Shown: positions 44,460 to 56,540 of the stretch, in pieces
Position numbering within the stretch: position 1 is the stretch's first letter
How the letters are laid out: every line of letters begins with the position of its first letter
NCBI GenBank assembly: GCA_022702705.1
Contig: CM040427.1
Span: forward strand, 76,499,283 to 76,563,282
DNA from: Papilionanthe hookeriana x Papilionanthe teres
Lineage: Eukaryota > Streptophyta > Magnoliopsida > Asparagales > Orchidaceae
Length of the DNA stretch: 64,000 nucleotides
Reading direction: 5' to 3'
Translations under genes and position numbers: made by a program
Notes under the pieces: generated by a model
What the model was told of the DNA's origin: nothing
Databases searched by the model: none
What the model saw: the letters and a program-made list of their open reading frames with translations, nothing else

Positions 44460-45777
44460 ATTTTATGTTTATTTGTTTAGTTCTGATGTTGTGATTGTTT
44501 GTTTGTTGTTTTACATTTTAGTATTGATGTTTTAGTTTATGAACTTAATTATGATGTGGTGTAGATCTTTTTAAACATTGTTGTTAAAGTTATAGAGTTT
44601 TTAAATTTCTAATCTTTTTAGACTTCTATAGTAACCTTGAATTGAATTAGTAAATGTATGTGTATGTGAGTATAAAATGTGGTAGTATTGTGTTAAACTT
44701 CTTTACCCAGCACTTTCTTTAATATTATGTGTGTAGAAAAATACTAACAGTACAGGTTAATTAAGTAATGGAAAAAGCCTACAGAAATTCAAAAAGAAGA
44801 AATACCTAAAGCTCGAAGGTATAATTTAAATATTACAGTTTATTGCCTTTTCACCTTATATAGATAGATAGAAAAATTTAAGTTTGGGGGAAGGGAAAAA
44901 TACAAATTTAATTATTAAATTGTTATCAATTTACATTTTCAAAATTATTATAAAAATGAATTTCTGTAGTAATTTTAATTCAATAAAATAGAATTGATTT
45001 ATTTAATTATTATAGAAAGTTAAGAGAAATACTTTTAATGATTAACTAATTTTTTAGATTAAGGATATTTAGTATAAGAGAATAAGTATATAGTTAACTA
45101 TTTATAGTAAATAAAACTATATTTTCAAATACAAAATTCTTAGCTATTTAGTTAAGAAAGAAAAGATTGAAACTCAATGAAGTAAAAACTTTGAAATATA
45201 TATAAGAGAAGTAAATGTTTCCAGTTTCAAATTTAGGAAGAGGAAATTGAAGTTCAAAATTATTAACAGGCTAACTAAAAATAGTGATCCTCACTTAAAA
45301 AAGTAAAGAAAAAAAAGGATTGAAAATCAATCCAGAAAGAAAAGAAAAAGAAAAAATATATATAAAGTGAGGAGAAGCTTGAGGAAGATGTCTTATGAAA
45401 AATTAGCTTCATTTGAATCAACCTAAAGGGTAAACTTCAATTACATTTCTGAACTTATATATATGGATTAGTATTTTTCTAAGTAGAGTTTTCATGAATT
45501 TCCTATCATCTAAATATCTTAAGTAATTAAGTAATTTAAAAGTATAGTCATTCTTGAAATAAATAGAAGACTAGAAATCTTAAACTTGAAAACTAAATAG
45601 CATTATATTTACAGAATTAGTTTGATTATTTTAAAATATTTCTAAAAAACTTTACTATAATACTTATTTAAATCAAATTCATAGTAATTTTGAATTAAAA
45701 CTTTACTACAAATAATCATGACTTTTATGTAGTATTAAATTACTTAAGGACAAGTAATAGTTAAGTTTGGGGGATTT
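44460..45777 (+). other. 3' untranslated region of copy B with two polypurine tracts
   Basis: No gene. Tracts TTAAGTTTGGGGGAAGGGAA (44878-44897) and TTAAGTTTGGGGGATTT (45761-45777); the second abuts the LTR. Homologous to 14365-15753. Confidence 0.7.
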
Positions 45778-47260
45778 TGACCACAGAAAAATGTATTGAG
45801 AAATTTATACCAATTTTAAATGAAATTGCACTTTAAAGAAAGGTATGTTCTTTGTTTTATTGCAGGAATGAAGATTTATAAGTACTGAAAGCAAAAGCAT
45901 AAAAGAAGCGGATTTGGAGCAAAAAGGACTCAATTTGATGAAAATTGAACTGTCCTACGGACGGTGAAATTTAAGCCCCCGACGGCGAGATTTTCCCGAA
46001 AGATTTTGAATACTTTATAAAGAGCTCGCTGACGGCGAGATCGAACCCACTGACATTGAGATCAGCGAGAATAGCCCATCTTCTAGAAGCCCGTCGAAGG
46101 CGAGATCGAGCCGCTGACGGCGAGACAGTTGAAAAGAGCCAAAATACAATGAACCTGGACGCTTTTTGAAGAGGTGCTTAAGTACCCTTTGGAGATTTGA
46201 CTCCTTCTATAAATAGAGACGAATTTTAGTCATTGGTGTGTCAATTTGTGTGTATGTTTTTTTGTGAGTTAAGTGTGATCTTAGAGTCTTTTTACTGAGT
46301 AGATAAAGTGTTTAGCGTTTTGGTGTGTCTTGTCTCTTGGAAGGAAGAGTCAAAGGAACTTGAGGAGTCCGCTAGGAAGAAGAATTGAGATAAGTATATT
46401 TGTTATTGTTTGTTAACTTTAATGAAATCCATGTTTTGTGTTATTTTTCCCATGCTTTCTGAGTAGTTTCCTTAGTCTTTTTCCTTGTTATTGAGATTAT
46501 GTGAAATGATGAATCGAAAGTAACTGTGCCTAAAATTATTAAATATTGTGATAATCTTTTACTTAAAGCATAATTTACTTTCAATCTGGCCAATTGATTT
46601 GTTAACATATGTTGAATTATCAACTATAGCAAAGATTACATTCAAGATTCAGGGAAGTCAAAAGCCTTGGAAGGAGGGTGCAAATAAATAGGGAAATATT
46701 AACTATCGGGCGTAGAATTGGACATTTTAGTGTGACAGACTAAAATATTCAATTTTGTCCTATTGTTTGAGAGCTCAAGTGTAGATGTTAGTTCTCAGGC
46801 GAGGGGAACGTGGGAGCTCCGAAGTGGCAGCCGGTATCCTCCCGGCTGGCCGCAGATTCAGTAATCAAACATAGGACTAGTCAATGTTCTTTGCACCTAG
46901 ACCAAAGGGTAAAGAATAGGAATGCTCCTATTTGGCACAATACAAACTCTAAACTACTTAAATTCATCATTCACTTAATTCTCTTAACAAGGAAAAAGAT
47001 GCTTTTCTCAATTAGAATCTTATTTTCAACCTTTAAGCATTAGTTTAGTTTAGTCTAAGTATTCTTAATTTTCGTATACTAATTTAGTAAGTAAGTCTAC
47101 TTTAATTTGTCTTTGAAATTATCTAACTTCCTTGTGGGATCGATATCTAGGACTTCATTAGAGCTCTATATTACTTGATAACGATATGTATACTTGCGTA
47201 GTATCCACAATATAAATCATAAAATCCATAACAGAATCATCAATATATATATATATATAT
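45778..47260 (+). mobile_element. Athila-like LTR of copy B, first part
   Basis: Starts TGACCACAG (TGATCAC in copy A). Dyad cluster 3 lies at 45952-46133 with about six sites, for example AGCTCGCTGACGGCGAGAT (46023-46041). TATA box CTATAAATAG at 46207-46216. It is interrupted by a LINE in a TA run at 47243-47260 and resumes at 52821. Confidence 0.85.
45952..46133 (+). promoter_or_regulatory. Dyad cluster 3 in the LTR (copy B)
   Basis: Sites include GTCCTACGGACGGTGAAAT (45952-45970), a shortened one at 45974-45991, AGCTCGCTGACGGCGAGAT (46023-46041), AACCCACTGACATTGAGAT (46044-46062) and two more at about 46088-46133. Confidence 0.7.
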
Positions 47261-47351
47261 TTTTTTTTTTTTTGAAGCAAAAATATATTAAATAGAAGAG
47301 TTGATACATCTAACATGAGGGATCATAATTAAATCCCCATGTAATAGAGAA

Positions 47352-48801
47352 CTAAAAAAGGAAAGGATGAGACATCGAACTACAAACTATATTAAAGGAA
47401 GAAGATGCGGTAGAAGCAAGCCAATTTGCGAGTCGATTCCCTTCTCTGTAGATGTGAGACCAAATAATATGCTTGGAAGAAGCAATAACCTTGATCTTTT
47501 TAAACCATATATGAAGGAACCATGGTATAGCAGATTTACGTGTCGAAATCTGTAAGAGAAGCAATGAATCAAGTTCAAAATGAAGAAAATTTAAGTTCAT
47601 TTTTTCAGACAATTTTCAAACCCCAAAAACAGACAATTATTTCGGATTCTAGTGCGGAACAAGCCATGACGAGGGCGACAAAGAACCAAAGACATTGTCC
47701 TCTAAAATCCCTGCAAAGTCCTCCAATACCAGCAGAATTAGCTTTAAGACTGCCATCTGTATTAATTTTCAACCAAGGATGCATAGGAGCCTTCCATTGT
47801 ACTAAAACAATTTGCCTTTTCTTAAGAGTCTGAGAAGGAGTAATAAAATTCTGCAGTTTGTTAAGATAAGACCAAGCAATTCCGAATAATAGATTGAGAA
47901 GAGAAAGAGATATTAAGATGTTTAACATCATTTCGAGCCAACCAGATGAACCGAAGATAATCGAGGGAGTGTAGTAGTAAGAACCATCTTTCCAATCCTG
48001 CCAACAAGCCTCAATAGAAGACCACACAAAAAATTTTCCATTCGATTTAATCTGGATAGAATCTCCTTCCGGATGTGCTTGAATTCTATTGCAATTAAGG
48101 AAAATATGGAATAAAGATTCCTCATCAAGATGACAAAAAGGACAAATAGAAGGACCTCTAATACCTTTAAGCTTCAAAATATCATCGATTGGGAGTAGCT
48201 TCTTAAATAATTTCCAACAAAAGAAGGACATAGATGGAGTGATAAATTTATTCCATAATTTAGTACCCCAATCATTTTTATGCCAATTGAAGTAAGAGTG
48301 ATAAACAAATTTAGAAAAACTCTGAGTAGATGAATTCTTAGGTATTAATCTATCTTTTCCAGTAAACTGAATAGGAATTGATAAAATCCTGTTAATAATT
48401 TCAGGATTAAGATGCTGTTGAAGCATTTCAGAATTCCATTTATGCTCTTTCCAGCAATCAGCAACAATCTTAATATTAGAAGAGGAATTATAATGATTTG
48501 ATAAGGATTCATCATACAACCACTTATCAAACCAAAAATTAATTTGGCCATTTCCAATATCCCAAGTAAAGAGATCTTCAGCCTTCAATCTAATTTTAAG
48601 CAACTCCTTCCAAGTTCTAGAATCACCCACTTTATATTGAACTTGAGTAGGATGAGTAATATAACAATATTTACCATGCATAAATTTAGACCAAAGAGAA
48701 TCATTAGCTCTGAATTTGAGCCACTGTTTACAATAGAAGGAAAAGCTTAGGTGATGAAAGCTTTTAAACCCAAGACCACCACAATCAACGAGCTTGCACA
48801 A
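47352..48801 (-). pseudogene. LINE ORF2 C-terminal part: zf-RVT and RNase H
   Basis: Open from 48801 to 47605, then a frameshift and an end near 47352. FCWKLFKKLLPIDDILKLKG and CPFCHLDEESLFHIFLNC near 48100-48230 are the zf-RVT pattern of plant LINEs. INTDGSLKANSAGIGG near 47740 and HIYREGNRLANWLA near 47400-47450 are RNase H ends. Plant L1 elements with this RNase H are known. Confidence 0.85.
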
Positions 48802-48894
48802 TTTATCCCAATTTGTCCAAGTGCATTTGTTTGTGATTACCTTCCCATAAGAATTTGTTGAACATAACGGAAATTAATTTCCGAGTACTCTTCT

Positions 48895-50600
48895 TCATTC
48901 GATCATTTGAAGAATGTAAAGGGGAAAAGATGTTAGAACACTTTTAAGAAGAGTAATTCTTCCCCCATTAGATAAGAACTTGTTAGACCAGCAGTTAAGT
49001 TGTGAAGATATCTTAGCTACAATATCATCAAAATGGCATAACTTCCTTCTTCCCTTAATCAGTGGAAACCCCAAATACAGCAAAGGAAAATGAGCCTCTT
49101 TAAAGCCAGTGAAATCAACAATCCAATTTTTAATAGATATGCTGATTTTAGATCCTGCTAGGAATTGACATTTAGGTTTGTTGAAGAGCATACCAGAAAC
49201 ACTTTCAAATATAGCCAAAGTTTTCATTAAACATTTAATGGATTGCTTACTTCCATTAGAGAATACAATGACATCATCGAGCATAAGCAAGGTGGGAAAT
49301 TAGTTGTGAAGATCTATGCTGAAATTGAGTATATGGATGAGACTCGCTGAATTTGATTTAACATCTTGGATAGATAATCAAAAGATAGAATGAAAATGTA
49401 AGGTGATAATGGATCACCTTGTTTGATACCTCTACCAGAAGAGAAAAAACCATGACACTTGCCATTGATCATAACACTATAATGATTATTGGTAAGCCAA
49501 CTAACAATCAAATTACAGAAATCAGCTTTGAACCCCCTTGCCTCCAATACATCAATAATGAATTTCCAACTTATTGTATCAAAAGCTTTGGCCAAATCCA
49601 ATTTAAAAATAATGTTGGAGCCTCTACACTTTCTATCCGGATCAGTTAAAAGTTCTTGAGCCAAAAGCACATTATCACTAATACTTCTCCCTTTTAAGAA
49701 AGCGAGTTTGATTTTCGAAATTAAATCTTCCGAAGCAATGGTTGTAATCCGGCCACCGAATCTTACTTATGATCTTGGAAAAAGTTGAAGTTAAGCTAAT
49801 AGGTCTAAAATCAGACCAAGAAGCCTTCATTGTATTCTTAGGAATCAGAATAATAGTTGAAGAAGCAAAATATTTAGACAATTGATTACCATGGAAGTAA
49901 CTTTGTACAGCAGCAGTAATATCAGATTTGATAATATGCCAAAATTTTTTATAAAAATCAGGTGTGAACCCATCTGGTCCTGCAGCCTTATCACTTTCCA
50001 TAGAGTTAATGGCAATAGAAATCTCATGTTCATTAGGAGCAGCAGCTAAATCCAATGATTGATTAATGAATCCAGAAGAAGAAAATATGGAGGCAGAAAA
50101 CATATTAGATTTAGTGGTCTGGGCAGCAAACAACTCAGTGAAATAAGAGACAGCATTCTCAGCAATATCCTTAGTATTTAATAGATATCTGTTGTCAATT
50201 GTCTTAATTTGGAGGATAGTGTTGACTGATCTTTTATATTTAATAAGAGCATGAAAAAATTTAGAATTTCTGTCTCCATGATGGAACCAATTTGCAGCAG
50301 CTTTCTGTCGCAGAAATAACTCTTCTTGATGAATAGCAGAATTTAAATTGGCATAAGCAGCAGACTAATTGTTGTTCGAAGCACTCCCAGCTTCAACATC
50401 TTTTTCCACGACAGACACAAAAACTTCAGTTGAACGAGACCTTTTGATGTATATTACCAAATACATTCCAGCTCCATACTTTAAGTTCCTTAGCTAGTCT
50501 TTTATGTAAAAGCCATAATTTGATAATAGGATTTGTAAAACCGAGTGATAGGAGCACACCAATTCCTCTCAATTACTTTACTGAAATTAGGGTGATCGGA
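48895..50600 (-). pseudogene. LINE ORF2 reverse transcriptase
   Basis: Motifs in order on the minus strand: SDKAAGPDGFTPDFYKKFW near 49960, DFRPISLTSTFSKIISK near 49800, KLDLAKAFDTISW near 49600, GRGIKQGDPLSPYIF near 49420, then the catalytic box as MLDDVIVFS near 49275 where FADD is usual, so the Ala is Leu. Frameshifts near 49740, 49675 and 49300. Confidence 0.85.
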
Positions 50601-51310
50601 CCAAACATTTAGATACCTGAATGAATTAGATTTCACCACGTGAAAAGGAGCACGACAGACAAGCAAAGGAGAATGATCGAACCCATTCTAGCCAAATGTT
50701 TAACTTTGGAAATAGGGAACATGTTAATCCAAGATTGATTAACTAATATTCTATCAAGCCTTTCATATAAAGATCCTCTCTTCCAAGTAAAAGGAGAACC
50801 TTCAAAGCCAATATCAACAAGCTTGGCAGAATGAATATCATTAGTAAATTTCAGCATCTCTATTAAACTGGGATTCCTGCCTCCTTTCTTCTCACTAGGA
50901 TGAGCAATGCAATTGAAATCTCCACCCACCATCCAACTTTCTAAATTGTTAAACTAATCTCACGAATTTTATTCCAAAGCTCCAATCTGTCATTAGGAAG
51001 AGAAGCGACGATACACAAAGGATGCAAAACCCCGAAAATGATCTAACCGAAAATGAAAATGTAAAATCCGGGATGATCAAGAAGAACATTCACCAATAAT
51101 TCCTTTCTATAGAGCAGACCAAATCTTATTAGAACAATTTGGTAAAAAAGAAAATCCAGGAAATTTTCGATGTATTTATCAAAATTGGATTTCACCAAAG
51201 GTTCCAAAATCACAATCACCCAAAACTTATGAATCCCGTTTAGACTCGGAATTCTATTAAGGGAGCCGAGATTGGCCACTCCCCTAATATTCCAAGCATA
51301 TGAACTTAAT
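50601..51310 (-). pseudogene. LINE ORF2 endonuclease (AP-type)
   Basis: Minus-strand pieces: WNIRGVANLGSLNR near 51280, GGDFNCIAHPSEKKGG near 50890-50930 and YERLDRILVNQSW near 50730-50770. These are conserved exonuclease-endonuclease-phosphatase motifs of plant LINEs. Broken by frameshifts near 50690, 50935 and 51040. Confidence 0.75.
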
Positions 51311-52720
51311 CATGAAGGGCAAGCTTTCCACTTCTAGTAAGCCTAGAAGAGGAAGAAGGAATAATGTTAGCTTCGGATAAAGACAATAAATCAGCAGTTT
51401 TCTTTTTCTTTTTAGACTTCTTGATCAACCAATCATCCTTAAGATCATTAGCAGCAGCATCAAGATTATCCAATGAAGAAGTTAACCCATCTTGAGTAAC
51501 ATTTTGAAAAATGGGATAATCAACGAGTTTGGGGATAGTTGAAACTGAATTATACTGTATATTATTTGAAAAGTTTAAATCACTTCCAACATGTTCTATA
51601 ACAGTGCCTTCTTTCTCAAGAATGATTAAATCAGAAGAAGTTTCAGAATTAATAATAGATGGAACATCTGGTACATTAGAAACAGCATTCTGATTCTGAA
51701 TAACATTACGTAAATTTAAGTCGAATTACCAACGGGATCCATCACTTCCATGGCGGAATTGTTTGTAACGGGCTCATTATCGGTAAAAGTAACTCCTTGT
51801 TTAATTTGAACCATGATTGAATTAGAATCATCAGAAATAAGTGCGAGGATTAGATAAAGATAAAGTAATTTACGGAACCTCGGAAGGAATTGAAGGAAGA
51901 ATGCCGGAATCGACAGAAACCATCCTTCCAACTTCTATATCGAGCACAAAAGCAGGCATTACAGCGAGGCACTACCTCGGGTACAGCAGGCACTACATCG
52001 GGAACAACGGGCATTACGGCGAGGCACTACCTCGGGTATGGAGTTATCAGCGATGAAATAACCAATTTAGCATTTGTTGGCCTAAGATTAGGATGAATCC
52101 TATAACGATTGTCTTTACAATGACCAAACATCTTGCAATTACAACGAGTATGCGGGCCTTTGTTCTATAAGTAATGGTTGCCAATAACCATTATGTGGAG
52201 ATCCAAGCCAAATTTCCTCAACATCGGGAAGAGTAATATCTCTTTCAACTAGAATCCTTGCTAAAGAAGGTCTGAACAAATTAAAAGTAGATATATCCAA
52301 TTTTAGAGGCTTCCCAAAGCGAGTACCAATTGCATAGATCACTTGATGATTGAAATATTGTAATTTCGGATTAGGTATTCTAAACCAAACAGGAATAATA
52401 GGAGCTTCTTGATTAGAATCAAAATCGGGAGACCATTTCGGAATTTTCATATATTTTCCATCCATCATCAAGAACTTTTTAGAGAACAAATTAGCATAAT
52501 CCTCATCTTTAGAAAGCTTAATCATAATATGTCTTCCATCAAACGAACCTAACCTTCCATGAACTGGACAATTTCAAATCTTCAAAACATTTCCTTATTC
52601 TTTCCATCTTGGGATGCCCATATTGAAATTTCGCCACAAGAGTATATTTATTAACTTCAACCAATGAAGCAAGCTCGGAATCCGTGAAGATTAAGGCGAG
52701 GCTTACCTCCCTTCTTGCTT
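51311..52720 (-). pseudogene. LINE ORF1 (DUF4283 type)
   Basis: DUF4283-like part: FQYGHPKMERIRKCFEDL near 52585-52640, IMIKLSKDEDYANLF near 52480-52530, IPVWFRIPNPKLQ near 52370-52410. A cysteine- and histidine-containing remnant (CNCKMFGHCK) near 52110-52140 looks like a zinc knuckle. A Val-Pro repeat lies at 51957-52035. The C-terminal tail is serine- and lysine-rich and reaches about 51310. Several frameshifts. Confidence 0.75.
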
Positions 52721-52817
52721 ACTTGTTTAATAAATGGGCAATTACCTCTACCAGCGCAGTTTCATGGTAGCAATTAGGAAAAACCAATTTATACGACATA
52801 TCTGCACGAGCATTTAC

Positions 52818-52820
<3 letters not shown>

Positions 52821-52870
<50 letters not shown>

Positions 52871-52882
52871 GGTGTGGGATCA
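52821..52882 (+). mobile_element. Athila-like LTR of copy B, last 62 bp
   Basis: A TA run 52821-52869, then TTCGGTGTGGGATCA. Homologous to 17181-17206, where the TA run is only a few units. Confidence 0.8.
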
Positions 52883-52947
52883 AGTTTTTGGTGTCGTTGC
52901 TTATTTTCATATTATAGTTGCAAGTATATATATCGAAAAGTGGATCT
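52883..52947 (+). other. Primer binding site and leader stub after the copy B LTR
   Basis: TGGTGTCGTTGC at 52889-52900, then leader matching 17226-17276 as far as AAAAGTGGATC (about 52946), where Ogre-like sequence in the opposite direction begins. The copy B 3' LTR thus also acted as a 5' LTR. Confidence 0.65.
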
Positions 52948-53481
52948 ACGGCTGACTTGGGTCACCCAATTTCATCACTGTATGGCTGCGGAGCTCTTCC
53001 CGATCAATCGGAGTCCAATCAGTTTCTTCATATTGTAGCCCGGCTGGTGTGAAATCGGAGTCGATCTCAATCACGGCTCCATCCCTCACCCTCTTTCATC
53101 AAGTGCTAGACTCATGCCATTTTTAAAGTTCATAACCAACCTCCCGTTCGATATTTCCCTGCGAAAAATAAAGAAAGGATTAGGGGTTGTACTAAGAACG
53201 AGAACAATAAGAAAAACATTTATTAATGAAAAATTCTTATTTATTTCTTTTAAATTTTAAAGAAAGTAGGAAGATATGAGGAAAGGTCAGGAATGAATTG
53301 ATTTAAAAGGAAAGTTCAACATTTCATTATTACGATTTCACATGTTTTCTTTTAAAACATTTTTGTTAATGATTTTTTTTTATCATCTATTTTATTTTGG
53401 GTTCGGACCCAGTCACAAATGATTACTCTACCCGTGTTTCTAGAAATGAGACTCCACTTTTAAAGTCCATCCTTCGAAACA
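52948..53481 (-). pseudogene. Post-integrase segment of the Ogre-like element: possible intron and extra exon
   Basis: On the minus strand, about 300 bp of AT-rich sequence ends in a pyrimidine stretch and TTTTTCGCAG/GGAAAT at about 53152, a strong acceptor form. The frame after it contains AVIEIDSDFTPAGLQYEETD and DREELRSHTVMKLGDPSQP, ending in TAG near 52948. TAA and TGA-TGA interrupt the first 20 codons. I do not recognise the protein. The element 3' LTR and polypurine tract are missing. Confidence 0.4.
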
Positions 53482-54770
53482 TCAGGTTGGGTAATATTTC
53501 TTTAAATACCGTCCATTAATTGGAAGCATAAGTCGTTCTCCACGGCAATTAACCTGTTTGTAGGAACCTTCAGAGTAGACTGTCTCGACCACGAATGGCC
53601 CCTCCCAAGTCGGTTCAAATTTACCTCCTATCTTGCAGTGTGCAAGAATAGGCCTCTTGAGAATTAAAATAAAGTCACCGACTTTAAACGTCCTCGGGCG
53701 GACCAGTTTATCGTGGGCCTGGATCATCTTGGCTTGATACAGCTCCAAATTCTGCTGTGCTGAAAGTCGCTTTCCTTCTAAGCTTTCCAATTCTTCTAGT
53801 CATAATTTGGCATTTTCTTCTCTAGTGCTCTTGTTCGCAACTGCAATTCTAAGTGAGGGAAGCTGTACATCCAAGGGTAAGACGGCCTCGGACCCGTACA
53901 CCAGAGCGTAGGGCGTAGACTGAGTAGGAGTTTTGAAAGTTGCTCTGTAGGCCCATAAGGCTTCTAACAACTTCTCGTGCCAATTTCTCTTGTTGTCGTC
54001 CAAAGTTTTCTTTAGGATTTGGACGATAGTTTTATTAAAAGCTGCGGCCAAGCCATTCGCTCTTGGGTAGTAGATCGTCGAATAGCGCCAGTCGATCCCG
54101 TGCCTTCTGACAAAATTGTTGATCTTCGTACTTCTGAATGTGGACCCATTATCCGAGATAATCCTGCGTGGTACCCCGAAACGGTAAACGACTTGATTCT
54201 TGAAGAACTGTAGCACTTGGTGTGCCTTCACTTCTCTAAGCGGTACTACTTCTGCCCACTTGGAAAAGTAATCTGTAGTTGCAAGAATGATGCAATGTCC
54301 TCTTGAAGAAGACGGTTCTATTCGGCCCACAATATCTGTGCCCCAATAAACAAATGGCCACGACGCGATTATCTGATGCAACACATATGGAGGTTGATGT
54401 AGAACCACTCCATGCACTTGGCATTGGTGACAACTTTTGGCGACCTTCATGCAATCGGTCATCATCGAGGGCCAGTAGTACCCTAGTTTCTTAATCTTCA
54501 TCTTCATTTTTGGACCTGATTGATGAGTGCCACAAAGTCCTAAGTGCACTTCTTTAACAATTTCACGAGCCTCGGACTCACTCAGGAACCTTAGCCACAT
54601 CTGATCAAAAGACCTTCTGTATAATATATTGTTTATTAACGCGTAAGGCAGTGTTCTTTTCTTGATCTGATGAGCTAATGACTTATCATCTGGTAGGTTT
54701 CCTGTTTGCAGGTAGTCTATGAGCGGTTGACGCCAAACTTTTGCATTTTCTGTTAATGCTGCAATTGATT
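53482..54770 (-). pseudogene. Ogre/Tat-like integrase
   Basis: One frame from above 54600 to 53482, with one TAG at 53800-53802. Zinc finger H..H with CHQCQVHGVV near 54410-54440. Core WGTDIVGRIEP near 54310-54345, RIISDNGSTFRS near 54140-54175, and NGLAAAFNKT near 54030-54062, where the catalytic Glu is Ala (codon 54044-54046). C-terminal GPFVVETVY near 53570-53600 and KKYYPT end. Without the Glu it should be inactive. Confidence 0.88.
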
Positions 54771-54774
54771 CTTC

Positions 54775-55290
54775 TTATTTTTCTGACCTGTGTATCATGT
54801 CCATGTCGATCTGTGAGAGAACCTGACGTCCCTGAACTGACACTTCAACTGATTCATCTTGCAAGCAGGCAAATTTCTTTGCAAGGCGGGCTAAAGCATC
54901 TGCGAGAGCATTTTCTCTTCTGGGAATCTTATAGATCGTTACATTCAGAATCTGTTCCAACAATTTCATGGCATACTGAAAGTACTGCTCGAGTCTTGGT
55001 TTTAGAATTATGTACTGTCCTGCGACTTGTTGAATGATCAACTGTGAATCTCCGTAGATGTTGATGTCGGTTATCCCCATCTGAATGGTCAATTCCAGTC
55101 CGGTTATGAGGGCTTCGTATTCTGCTTCGTTGTTCGTGCACGGCTCTGTTAAGTGGTAGGAATATCTTAACAGCCCTCGCTCCGGTGTTATAAATATTAG
55201 TCTGATTCCTGCTTTACTGGGCACTATCGTTTACAGTTCTTTGTCCTTTCGTGCTGAAGATGCTCCATCGAAGTACAGCTCCCAATGTTG
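54775..55290 (-). pseudogene. Ogre/Tat-like archaeal-type RNase H
   Basis: LYFDGASS near 55265-55290 is followed by a stop (55230), then NNEAEYEALITGLEL near 55090-55135, IYGDSQLIIQQVAG near 55025-55065 and RRENALADALARLAK near 54880-54925. An additional RNase H of this kind after the usual one marks the Tat lineage. In frame with the integrase. Confidence 0.85.
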
Positions 55291-55299
55291 ATTGTCGGG

Positions 55300-56540
55300 G
55301 TCATCGTTGAGAGGCGATTCTGCCAGTAAAGGGAGCGCTGTGAGGAAGTCTGCTAGTACTTGCCCCTTTACGGCAGGAAGAGGAATGAAAGTTATGTTGA
55401 ATTACAATAGTATCATTGACCACCTAGCAAGTCTGCTAGAAAGCGTCGGTCGGGTCATTAAGTATTGCAACGGATTAAACTTCGAGATAAGGTTGACCTT
55501 ATTAGAAAGCATGTAGTGCCTGAGCTTTTGAGCAGCGAAGATCAGGGCTAACAATGCTTCTCAATAGGGGGGTACTTTATCTCCGTCGGAATTAGACGAC
55601 AGCTCAGGTAGTAGAGAGTGTTTTCTTTACCCTCGTCGTTGACCTGGGCTAGCAAGGCTCCGAGGGAATCTTCTAAAGCTGATGTATAAAGTATTAACGG
55701 TCGACCTAAGACTGGGGCTGATAAAACAGGAAGTGTCATTAAATACTGCTTAATGTTCTCGAAGGCCCGCTGGTATTTCTCTTCCCAAACGAATTTGGTG
55801 TCCTTTTTAACCAATGCCGAGAAGGGCTGACATCTACCTAACAAATTCGAGATAAAGCGTCGAAGATATGCCAACCTCCCTTGAAAAGATCGTAGTTGTT
55901 TCAAAGTTTTGGGAGGAGGCATTTCAAAGATAGCTTTAATCTTCTCCGGATCGATTTCAATTCCACGATGTCGGACAACAAATCTTAAGAATTTCTCAGA
56001 GGTGACGCCGAAGGCGCATTTCAGGGGATTCATCTTAAGGTTGAATTGCCTTAATCGCTCGAAAATAATTCTTAAATCATACAAGTGATCTTCTCTTAGT
56101 TTGCTTTTAATGACTACATCATCCACGTAGCATTCAACTTGGTTGTGAATGAGATCATCAAAAATCCTTGTCATAGCTCTTTGGTATGTTGCTCCTGTGT
56201 TCTTCAACCCAAAAGGCATTACTGTGTAGCAGTATATTCCGATCGGCGTTCTGAAGGCTGTGAGCTTCTCATATTCCGGTGCCATTTTTATTTGATTGTA
56301 TCCTGAAGACCCATCCATGAAAGAGAAGATTTCATGTGTTGAAGCAATGTCGATCATCAATTCTGGAATTGGTAGTGGGAATTCATCCTTTGGAAATGCT
56401 TTATTCAAAACTCTGAAATCCACGCAGATTCTGATCTGTCCATTCTTCTTTCTGATTGGTCACGTTGGCTAGCCAAGTCGGGTATTGTTCTTCACAGACA
56501 AATATAGCGCCTATTAGCTTCTTAACTTCAGCTATTACTT
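55300..56540 (-). pseudogene. Ogre/Tat-like reverse transcriptase and RNase H
   Basis: RKKNGQIRICVDFRVLNKAF spans a frameshift near 56460. MAPEYEKLTAFRTPIG near 56270, VMPFGLKNTGATYQRAM near 56190, catalytic YVDD at 56118-56129. FQGRLAYLRRFISNL near 55860 and the degenerate RNase H LILYTSALEDSLGALLAQ near 55660-55710. A stop at 55548 breaks the frame. Confidence 0.88.

Larger units (their letters stand above)
47261..52820 (-). mobile_element. L1-type LINE, minus orientation, inserted in a TA microsatellite
   Basis: Thirteen T at 47261-47273 is the poly-A tail of a minus-strand element. Order on the minus strand: ORF1 with DUF4283, endonuclease, reverse transcriptase, zf-RVT and RNase H. The two edges lie in TA runs (47243-47260 and 52821-52869) that belong to the copy B LTR; an exact duplication cannot be defined in such sequence. 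The 5' end lacks an obvious untranslated leader, so it may be 5' truncated. All ORFs are broken. Confidence 0.85.

Noticed and set aside
52719..52955. Open frames encoding YIYIYI runs
   Set aside because: Produced by the TA microsatellite in the LTR.
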